A DNA stretch of 64,000 bases from JBCCMF01 sp038747545. GTDB taxonomy: Bacteria > Bacteroidota > Rhodothermia > Rhodothermales > JBCCMF01. A program made the translations under genes and the position numbers. The notes beneath the pieces are model-generated. The model saw only the letters and a program-made list of their open reading frames with translations, did no database searches and was not told the origin of the DNA. Positions 57,732 through 64,000 of this stretch are shown in pieces. The stretch covers positions 9,772 through 73,771 of the forward strand of contig JBCDJT010000004.1 in assembly GCA_038747545.1 (NCBI GenBank). Reading direction: 5' to 3'. Every line of letters begins with the position of its first letter. Position 1 is the first letter of the stretch.

Positions 57732-58316
57732 ATGACAACTGCACCTCTTCGCTCTCTTGACGATGCCCGCGTGACGCTGGCCCCGCTCAATTTTGACCAC
57801 TTGTACAAGCACTTCGAGTGGAACAACGACCCTGAGCTCAACCGCCTTGACAGCGAGCTACCGTACGAGCCCGAGTCGCTGAATGCCTTCAAGAAGCGGT
57901 TTGAGCAGATGGTATTTCACCCTTCCAGCGATACCCAGGATTTTGAGGTCCTGGCCGAAGACGGCACGTTGATTGGCGTGGCATATATCGGCAACCTGAG
58001 CCTGCACCATCGGCACGCGCTCCTGGGTGTCACCATTGGAAACCGCGACTACTGGGGCAAGGGCTACGGTCGTGCCGCCCTGAGGGCCGTCCTGGCGCGC
58101 AGCTTCGACGAACTTGACCTGCACCGTGTCTCTGCCGAGACGTTCGAATTCAACGATGCGTGGCGGCGCTTGGTAGAGTGGGCAGGATTTACCAAGGAAG
58201 GTACCGAACGCGATTACCTCTTCCGTGAGGGCCGCTTCTGGAACAGAGAGCAGTATGCCTTGCTTGCCCGCGAATACCGCGAATGGGTCACCCAAAACCC
58301 CATCAACAGTATTTAA
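57732..58316 (+). CDS. GNAT acetyltransferase, first of tandem pair
   Basis: From the ATG at 57732 the protein has 194 residues: a RimJ/RimL-like GNAT domain. VTLAPLNFDHLYKHFEWNND opens it, GVTIGNRDYWGKGYGRAALR is the acetyl-CoA-binding motif A, and LHRVSAETFEFNDAWRRLVE followed by EWAGFTKEGTERDYLFREGR closes it. The substrate is unknown. The next gene is a paralogue 72 bp downstream in the same direction, sharing the WNNDP.LN..DSE..(F/Y)EPES segment. Confidence 0.88.
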   Translation: MTTAPLRSLDDARVTLAPLNFDHLYKHFEWNNDPELNRLDSELPYEPESLNAFKKRFEQMVFHPSSDTQDFEVLAEDGTLIGVAYIGNLSLHHRHALLGVTIGNRDYWGKGYGRAALRAVLARSFDELDLHRVSAETFEFNDAWRRLVEWAGFTKEGTERDYLFREGRFWNREQYALLAREYREWVTQNPINSI

Positions 58317-58388
58317 TTTTGAAATTTTCTCTTTTTGACTAAAAAAATTACCCACACGTCCGATTATCGTCGTACATTAGCGCTATGC

Positions 58389-59000
58389 ATGACCGCCTTG
58401 CCCAATGCCATGACAGTCCTCACGAACGATACCATACGCGAAGACCGGCGCATCCGGCTTGCCCCGCTGGCGTTGCGCCACATACGTAAACACTACGCGT
58501 GGAACAACGACCCGGTGCTCAACCACTTTGACTCGGAGACCCCCTTCGAGCCTGAGTCCTATCTCTCGTTCGCCCGGCGCTTTGAAGCCATTATGATGGG
58601 GCAGAGCGGCACCTTGTACTTCGAAGTACAGTTGCTCGATGGCACCCCCATCGGCGTAGCACACCTCAGCCAACTCAGCTCAGCGCACCACCATGCTAGT
58701 ATGGGCGTCACCATTGGCGAGCGGTCGCTGTGGTGCCAAGGCTATGGGCGCGAAGCGGTCGACCTCATGTTAGCCCATGCCTTTGGAGTGTTGGGGATAC
58801 ACCGGGTCAGCGCACGGTCGTTCGCTTACAACGCGGCGTGGAAGCACCTGCTCGAAACGTCGGGGTTTGTGGTGGAAGGACGGCAGCGCGACTACCTCTT
58901 CCGGGACGGTCGCTACTGGGATCGTGTAGCCTTCTCTATGCTAGCCAGCGAATACCAGATGCGCAGCGCTGCACCTGCAGAGCTGCGCGCAGCTGCGTGA
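58389..59000 (+). CDS. GNAT acetyltransferase, second of tandem pair
   Basis: The 203-residue product (ATG at 58389; the ATG at 58410 is equally possible) parallels its neighbour: IRLAPLALRHIRKHYAWNND, GVTIGERSLWCQGYGREAVD and LGIHRVSARSFAYNAAWKHL. The pair clearly arose by duplication but has diverged widely, so the two may act on different substrates. Its end is close to, and convergent with, the universal stress protein gene. Confidence 0.86.
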   Translation: MTALPNAMTVLTNDTIREDRRIRLAPLALRHIRKHYAWNNDPVLNHFDSETPFEPESYLSFARRFEAIMMGQSGTLYFEVQLLDGTPIGVAHLSQLSSAHHHASMGVTIGERSLWCQGYGREAVDLMLAHAFGVLGIHRVSARSFAYNAAWKHLLETSGFVVEGRQRDYLFRDGRYWDRVAFSMLASEYQMRSAAPAELRAAA

Positions 59001-59008
59001 GTGGAAGC

Positions 59009-59932
59009 CTAGACCGCTTTTGGTGAGGCGATAGCTGCAGGCCGTGCAATGAGCACACTGCATGGCGCTGAACGGCATACTTTCTCGGTGGTGCTGCCTA
59101 AGACATAGCGCGCTACCCCTGACGCACCGTGCGGCGTCATCACGATGAGGCCTGTGTCGTGCGTGGCGGCAAACGTGGCGATGGTATGGGCAGCATGCCC
59201 CTCGGCGATGTGTGTGCTCGTGATTACCTGTGCTCCGGCCACCAACCCGTGCAACTCGCGCAGGATGTTCTCGCGCAGACCTGGCAGGTATTGGTAGAGA
59301 TCGCGCGAACCGAGCGTGAACACGGTGGGCAGCGGCAAGGGCTCTACCACGTGCAATACATCCAAAATCGCATCGCGGGCGTCGGCCAGTTCCTTGCCTA
59401 TTTCCACAGCGCTTTTTGCATCTTCCGAAAAGTCGGTAGGCACCAGCACGCGCCGCGGGCGCAACGCCCCGTTCTTGGGCACCATCAGCACGGACATCGG
59501 GGCGTGCCGCGCCACATACTCAGCCACACTGCCTATCATGAAGCGAGCTAAGCCGCGGCGCCCGTGCGTGCCTATAACAATCACGTCCGCTTCCACACGG
59601 TTTGCTTCCGCTACAATGATCTCGCCCACGTTGAAGCCGGATTGCTGTAGGGCATGGACAGGCACCTCGGCATCCACACAGACCTCCACTGCCTCGGCCA
59701 TCTTCTGCTCAATCTGATCCATTACCGTGCCATTGGGATCAGCGGCGAGCATCACTTCCCCACCGATACCGTACACTTCGGGGGCATAGGGCATCGGGAT
59801 GTGGAGCAGCCATACGTCGGCGCGGTACACGTTGGCCAACGCCACAGCCGACGCCAGTGCTCGGCTAGCAGGCTCGGAGAAGTCGGTGGGAACGAGAATA
59901 CGGTTAACGTTCCAGAATCGTTTTTTTCGCAT
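59009..59932 (-). CDS. Tandem-domain universal stress protein
   Basis: The 307-residue protein from the ATG at 59932 has two UspA domains. The first starts NRILVPTDFSEPASRALASA and ends GTHGRRGLARFMIGSVAEYV; the second starts RRVLVPTDFSEDAKSAVEIG and ends TPHGASGVARYVLGSTTEKV. Both keep the G-x2-(R/G)-x9-G-(S/T) nucleotide-binding type ending, so ATP-binding is likely in each. It is a stress-related cytosolic protein. Together with the next UspA gene it forms a pair, separated by 60 bp. Confidence 0.92.
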   Translation of the reverse strand: MRKKRFWNVNRILVPTDFSEPASRALASAVALANVYRADVWLLHIPMPYAPEVYGIGGEVMLAADPNGTVMDQIEQKMAEAVEVCVDAEVPVHALQQSGFNVGEIIVAEANRVEADVIVIGTHGRRGLARFMIGSVAEYVARHAPMSVLMVPKNGALRPRRVLVPTDFSEDAKSAVEIGKELADARDAILDVLHVVEPLPLPTVFTLGSRDLYQYLPGLRENILRELHGLVAGAQVITSTHIAEGHAAHTIATFAATHDTGLIVMTPHGASGVARYVLGSTTEKVCRSAPCSVLIARPAAIASPKAV

Positions 59933-59992
59933 AGTGACATACCTTGGTGAACCAACAATCCTGTACAGAGGGCGGCACGACATCCATGTGCC

Positions 59993-60844
59993 TTACCCTG
60001 CGGACACTCGGCGTTCAGGGTGACGCTGGGCCGCATGAAACAGGGCATGGCCGTACGTGCGGAGCAGGAGGACGGCGCACGGCGCGTCGTGGAGCACCCG
60101 CTTTGCCACACTGCCCAGCGCCACGCGCGACAGCCCGGCAAGTCCGTGCGTTTGGAGCACGATGAGGTCGGTGCCCCACTCGCGTGCGGCCGACACGATA
60201 CGCGCAGCCGGATTGCCTGACCGGACCGCCACCTGGACCTCGGCGTCGGTGCCGAGCACATCAGCGCAGAATGAGGCGACCGATGACGCTAGGTCCGTGG
60301 CCTCGGGTGATGCCAGACCGCGCACCACGTGTACCACATCCAGCCGGGCGCGGAACAGCGCGGCCAGCGCAAGGGCATGGAGACAGGCATGGCGGGCAGG
60401 CTTCGAGAAGTCGACAGGCGCCATGATGGCCTGTATGCCCCCGGTCCGTGTTGAGGTGGGGCATACCAAAACGGGTAGCATCGTCTGCCGGATCAATTGG
60501 TGCGCGGTGCTTATCCCCGGCGCAGTGCGCTCGTTCTGAGGCGTTCCCACGACGAGTAGGTCGATGGCCTTGGCCTCGGCATACGCGCTAATCGCCGACG
60601 CTTCGCTGTCTCCGTGGAGTACGTCGTAGATCAGCTTCTTCTCAGGATACGACGTCGCGTTGGCTGCCTGCTGGCGGAACCACGACGCGAGGGATTCCGC
60701 ATCATGGCCAGGACTGCCGGCTTCTCGCACATGCACGACATGGATTTCTGCGCCTGTCGCTTGGGCCAGCTGGAGCGTGAGCGGCACTAGCGCACCCTTC
60801 TCCTGCATCGTGGTGGCCAGCAAAATACGGTTGATGGTCAACAT
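59993..60844 (-). CDS. Second tandem-domain universal stress protein
   Basis: The 283-residue protein has two UspA-like halves. The first (MLTINRILLATTMQEKGALV, LVVGTPQNERTAPGISTAHQ) has lost the usual glycine-rich ATP loop, while the second (QAIMAPVDFSKPARHACLHA, LQTHGLAGLSRVALGSVAKR) keeps it. It is upstream of the other UspA gene and likely shares its transcript. One half may serve mainly for dimerisation. Confidence 0.9.
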   Translation of the reverse strand: MLTINRILLATTMQEKGALVPLTLQLAQATGAEIHVVHVREAGSPGHDAESLASWFRQQAANATSYPEKKLIYDVLHGDSEASAISAYAEAKAIDLLVVGTPQNERTAPGISTAHQLIRQTMLPVLVCPTSTRTGGIQAIMAPVDFSKPARHACLHALALAALFRARLDVVHVVRGLASPEATDLASSVASFCADVLGTDAEVQVAVRSGNPAARIVSAAREWGTDLIVLQTHGLAGLSRVALGSVAKRVLHDAPCAVLLLRTYGHALFHAAQRHPERRVSAG

Positions 60845-61000
60845 GCCTGCCCTCCCCTGGGTAATCTGAGGTCAGGTCTAGCTTACGGCTACGCGATGCA
60901 GGTCAGCTGCCACAATTGGAGCTTCTGGATGTACGCTAGCGATGCGCACCGATGTAGGGAAATTGCTGAGCTGTGGTGTGCAGAAGTGGCCAGCCAGATC

Positions 61001-61504
61001 CTATGCAGGCACACAGGCTGTGCAGTGGGCAACGGCCTCGCGGTAGTGCGTCTTCCATGAGGTGACGCTCTCCTCGGAGAGCGAGTCGATCATGGTGGTG
61101 ATGGCATCGAGCGACTCGTGGACCATGTCCAGCGACTCTCGGTCGGCGCTGCTCATCGCGAGCGATAGGTTGATAACCGCCAGCTGGTTTTTGACTTGGT
61201 CGGCCATCATCTCTTGTACATCCGTGAGTACGGCCTGCCGGGCATGTGCATCCCATCGGAGGAAGCCCCAGAATAAGACGCCGTCAAGCACGCTGACGAC
61301 AAGCGCGGTCCAGGCTGCTACGCGCCAGGGAATCAGATCGCCGCTGAGCAACACGGCCGTCGCGGCTGTCATCACGCACGCCACCGCAAGCGTCAGCCAG
61401 AGGCGGAGCGGTTGGCGCTCGTGGACGCGTTGGACGTAGGCTGCAAGCGGAAAGGAGAAGCGAGTGGGCCGGGTAGCCGAGAGGTGTAGCAAGGCAGACA
61501 GCAT
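61001..61504 (-). CDS. Two-span membrane protein with kinase-dimerisation-like helix
   Basis: From the ATG at 61504 the protein has 167 residues (a GTG at 61531 would add nine). Two membrane spans, LWLTLAVACVMTAATAVLL and VAAWTALVVSVLDGVLFWGF, are followed by a cytoplasmic helical region containing MADQVKNQLAVINLSLAMSS. That segment resembles the dimerisation/phospho-acceptor helix of histidine kinases (H-E-x-x-N-x-L), but the histidine is missing and no ATPase domain follows. It may be a remnant, a regulator of a kinase or an unrelated sensor. Confidence 0.6.
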   Translation of the reverse strand: MLSALLHLSATRPTRFSFPLAAYVQRVHERQPLRLWLTLAVACVMTAATAVLLSGDLIPWRVAAWTALVVSVLDGVLFWGFLRWDAHARQAVLTDVQEMMADQVKNQLAVINLSLAMSSADRESLDMVHESLDAITTMIDSLSEESVTSWKTHYREAVAHCTACVPA

Positions 61505-61822
61505 GGGGCGCGGGAATGTCTTTGTGGGCACAGCGCTTCGTGGGGTGAAGCATCACACACCTCGGGTATCGGCGAAGGGGCTACCGATGTAAAGGGGTTG
61601 GGCGTATGATGACGTTCCTCTTGTCACACGCTGTGCCAAAACGACCAGATTGCCCATTACGCCACTAAAATCGGCCTCTCCCCCTGTGCCATGAACTGCC
61701 CAATCCATTATCTGAGACTCGATGCGAGAAGGTGCGCCCTGCAGACCAGGGTCGCGGTGCCTTGAACCAAGCCCCAGAGGAGGCGTTATCGCGGGCCTTT
61801 CGCACACCACCACTTTTGCGCC

Positions 61823-62905
61823 ATGATTAACCTAGACGCCTTGCGCGAAATTCGGCTTCGCTTCGCCGAAATTACCGACCAGATGGCGCAGCCCGAGGTA
61901 GCCACGAACCCCGAGCAGATGATGACGCTTGGGCGGGAGCACACGGCCCTGCGGCCTGTGGTGACGATGATTGACACCTATGAGGGCACGCTTAGAGAAA
62001 TGGACGACCTTCGCGAGATGATTGCGCTGGAGGACGACGACGAGCTAGTTAAGCTGGCGCGTACCGAGTTGAGTGAGTTGGAGGAGCGCATGCCGATGCT
62101 TGAGGAAGAGCTGCGGTACGCGCTCATCCCCAAGGACCCAGAGGACAGCAAGAACGCCATCGTAGAGGTGCGTGCCGGGACGGGTGGCGACGAGGCGTGC
62201 CTGTTCGCCGCCGACCTCTTCCGGCTGTACACGCGCTTTGCCGAACAGCATGGCTGGAAGGCGGAAGTGATGGAGGCCACAGCAGGCAGCCAAGGCGGCT
62301 ACCGCGAGATCATCTTCAGCGTCTCGGGCCAAGACGCCTTCGGCACGATGAAGTACGAGAGCGGCGTACACCGTGTGCAGCGTGTGCCTGTTACCGAGTC
62401 GAGCGGCCGCATCCATACCTCGGCGGCGACGGTCGCGGTGCTCCCGGAAGCCGAAGAGGTGGATGTTGCGCTGAACATGAACGACTTGCGCATCGACGTC
62501 TATCGGTCTAGCGGTCCCGGTGGCCAGTCGGTGAATACGACCGACTCAGCGGTGCGCATCACACACATCCCCACGGGCCTCGTGGTGTCCATCCAGGACG
62601 AGAAGAGCCAGCACAAGAACAAGGACAAGGCGCTTCGGGTGCTACGCGCGCGGCTATATGAGCAAGAGCTCGCCAAGCATAACGCCGAGCGCGACGCCGC
62701 ACGCAAGTCGATGGTAGGCAGTGGCGATCGCTCGGCCAAGATCCGCACGTACAATTACCCGCAAGACCGCGTCACCGACCACCGCCTCACGGGCGACACC
62801 AAAAACTACCCGCTTCACAAGGTGATCGACGGCAACTTGGACGCTGTCATCAAAGCGCTGCGAATGGAAGACAACGCCGAACGTCTCGCACAACTCAACG
62901 GTTAG
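61823..62905 (+). CDS. prfA: Peptide chain release factor 1
   Basis: The 360-residue protein has the RF1 structure. The stop-codon loop region reads VPVTESSGRIHTSAATVAVL (PVT at about residue 190) and the peptidyl-tRNA hydrolysis motif GGQ is in RSSGPGGQSVNTTDSAVRIT at about 233. IRTYNYPQDRVTDHRLTGDT is the conserved C-terminal segment. RF1 reads UAA and UAG. The gene stands alone; no prmC methylase follows here. A run of paired-arm sequences lies after its stop. Confidence 0.97.
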   Translation: MINLDALREIRLRFAEITDQMAQPEVATNPEQMMTLGREHTALRPVVTMIDTYEGTLREMDDLREMIALEDDDELVKLARTELSELEERMPMLEEELRYALIPKDPEDSKNAIVEVRAGTGGDEACLFAADLFRLYTRFAEQHGWKAEVMEATAGSQGGYREIIFSVSGQDAFGTMKYESGVHRVQRVPVTESSGRIHTSAATVAVLPEAEEVDVALNMNDLRIDVYRSSGPGGQSVNTTDSAVRITHIPTGLVVSIQDEKSQHKNKDKALRVLRARLYEQELAKHNAERDAARKSMVGSGDRSAKIRTYNYPQDRVTDHRLTGDTKNYPLHKVIDGNLDAVIKALRMEDNAERLAQLNG

Positions 62906-63238
62906 CCACAGGCTCAGCGCTGCAAGGACAGCGCGTGGGCGCCTCCCTAAAACCAACAAGCCGACCCTCCCCCCAGAGTGCCGGCCTGTTGAATCGTGTC
63001 GACCCTAAGGTCACGATTCAAAACGATTCCTTATCGTTAGGGTTGCAATGGAGGCGCGAAGATGACAGATGGTGACAATTGGACGGGCGGCGTCACAATT
63101 GGCACATGATCTACCTCGGGCCTCGGGATAGCGATGCTGCGGCTTTGTCTTCAACAGAACAGCGTGTCCGCTTTTGGGCTGTGCTTTCGCCTCTAGGGGT
63201 ACGTTCGCCTTTCAAGAACCCGATCCCTCAGACCTGGC
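62906..63238 (+). other. Intergenic region after prfA with hairpin and pseudoknot potential
   Basis: This 333-bp gap holds three parts. CAACA-A-GCCG (62954-62963) pairs with CGGC-C-TGTTG (62982-62991), a likely prfA end hairpin with one mismatch. Directly after it a 10-bp stem and a 7-bp stem interleave in pseudoknot order (62989-63043). The rest, up to the ATG at 63239, should include the promoter of the secreted-protein gene; I see no clear motif and no small gene. Confidence 0.45.
62989..63043 (+). ncRNA. Candidate H-type pseudoknot
   Basis: Stem 1 is TTGAATCGTG (62989-62998) with CACGATTCAA (63012-63021), ten perfect pairs. Stem 2 is ACCCTAA (63002-63008), inside the loop of stem 1, with TTAGGGT (63037-63043), seven perfect pairs. 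Connecting loops are 3, 3 and 15 nt, which is sterically acceptable for an H-type pseudoknot. No known RNA family was matched; DNA-level function is equally possible. Confidence 0.35.
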
Positions 63239-64000
63239 ATGGTGGCTCTCCTGGCCCGTCGCGTAGCGATGGCCTTCTTCGTGGTGCTCGTTGGCAGTGT
63301 GTTCACGGCCAGCGCTTTTGGGCAGGTTACCTGGACGGGTAGCGGCGATGGCGTCTCGTGGAGCGACGGCGCCAACTGGAGCACGGGCCTGCCGCCGAGC
63401 TCGATGGACAACGTTGTCATTGACCTGGCCAACGCCACCGTCCAGTACGACGCCACCGCATGCTGCGACATCGACGGGCTGACCGTCAGCGGCAGCGGTG
63501 CCCAACTGGAGGTGGTCAGCGGCATGCGCCTCGACGTACGCGGCAACCTGGCCTTCAGCGCCGGTACCATCACGGGCGCGGGCGACTTCAACGTGGATGG
63601 CACCGTCTCGTGGACCGGGGGGGACTTTCGCGGCAGCGGCCTCTCCGACTTCTTCGGCAATGTTGACGTCACAGGCTTTGGGCTGCGCCGGATCGTAGAC
63701 CGCACCGTCAGTTTCTATGGCAATGTGAACGTGACGAACACCAACCTGAACTTCGACCTGATCGTCAGGCAGGAAAACGCCAACATCTCTATCTACAACA
63801 GCGCGGTCTTCAGCTTCCTCACCGACCGCACAGCGTGGCTGGCCAGTGGCAGCACCGAGTTGTACCTCGAAGGGACGATCCAGAAAACGGGCGGCACGGG
63901 TTCGTCGGTGTTCACGACGGCGATCAGCGGCTTTGGCCTCCTCTGCGCCACCTCTGGCACGCTGCAGATAAGCGTCCTCGGCGCCGCGAATGCCTTCTCG
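63239..64000 (+). CDS. Secreted beta-rich protein, 3' part outside window
   Basis: The ATG at 63239 opens a frame that runs to the window edge (254 codons). The signal peptide is RRVAMAFFVVLVGSVFTASA with a likely cut before QVTWTG. The mature start VTWTGSGDGVSWSDGANWST and the repeated asparagine-rich strands (NVDVTGFGLRR, YGNVNVTNTNLNFDL) resemble the beta-solenoid/autotransporter-like repeats of exported Bacteroidota proteins. By analogy with the other exported genes in this window a C-terminal sorting domain is expected beyond the edge. No enzymatic domain is seen in this part. Confidence 0.8.
   Translation, partial: MVALLARRVAMAFFVVLVGSVFTASAFGQVTWTGSGDGVSWSDGANWSTGLPPSSMDNVVIDLANATVQYDATACCDIDGLTVSGSGAQLEVVSGMRLDVRGNLAFSAGTITGAGDFNVDGTVSWTGGDFRGSGLSDFFGNVDVTGFGLRRIVDRTVSFYGNVNVTNTNLNFDLIVRQENANISIYNSAVFSFLTDRTAWLASGSTELYLEGTIQKTGGTGSSVFTTAISGFGLLCATSGTLQISVLGAANAFS

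Noticed and set aside
61553..61813. 86-codon minus-strand frame between the membrane protein and prfA
   Set aside because: No ribosome-binding site, no family pattern and composition typical of a chance frame; this gap more likely holds the prfA promoter.

Overview
The window looks like a chromosomal segment of a high-GC bacterium of the Bacteroidota/Rhodothermota lineage, most like Rhodothermales. Reasons: three secreted proteins end in the type IX secretion sorting domain with the NYPNPFNP motif; ECF sigma factors are paired with TPR-carrying Ser/Thr kinases; one promoter fits the Bacteroidota TTTG/TAnnTTTG pattern; and Shine-Dalgarno sequences are mostly absent. The species cannot be named from the sequence. 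No rRNA, tRNA, CRISPR array, integrase or transposase was seen.

1-13.3 kb is mostly housekeeping. An M16 protease (cut by the window edge), polA, metH, a small unknown protein, ahcY and metK lie on the minus strand. metF diverges from metK, so the whole activated-methyl/methionine cycle sits in about 8 kb. A small membrane protein and an FtsE-type ATPase follow. 13.4-33.8 kb holds two paralogous ECF sigma/kinase-TPR pairs in opposite orientation, each next to large exported proteins (an SdrD-B/GEVED protein; a lipoprotein and a 1880-residue beta-helix protein), with two lipoprotein sulfatases between them.

33.9-41.1 kb is the most unusual part. An intact Gfo/Idh/MocA oxidoreductase gene lies at the right end. 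To its left are four partial copies of its 3' end, all in the same orientation and all beginning at the stop codon. They separate four conflict/defence modules: VapBC, HicAB, a type II restriction-modification pair and an OLD-type ATPase/TOPRIM nuclease. Each module is transcribed towards the gene tail that follows it. The tails are more decayed with distance from the intact gene, and the nearest one differs from it only by synonymous changes. This reads as a layered cassette array built at the 3' end of one protein-coding gene, with no recombinase in view.

41.2-53.7 kb is a carbohydrate/catabolic region: a GntR regulator divergent from the oxidoreductase, a SIS-domain protein, a GH10 xylanase, a five-gene operon (SDR, FAD oxidoreductase, NmrA-like, MetE-like, phosphotriesterase-like) of unknown pathway, an esterase and a ring-cleaving dioxygenase-like protein. 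Several interspersed palindromes and degenerate heptamer repeats lie between these genes.

53.7-64 kb carries bifunctional aspartokinase/homoserine dehydrogenase, an aldo/keto reductase, two tandem GNAT acetyltransferases, two double-domain universal stress proteins, a small membrane protein with a kinase-dimerisation-like helix, prfA, a potential pseudoknot, and the start of another secreted protein cut by the right edge.
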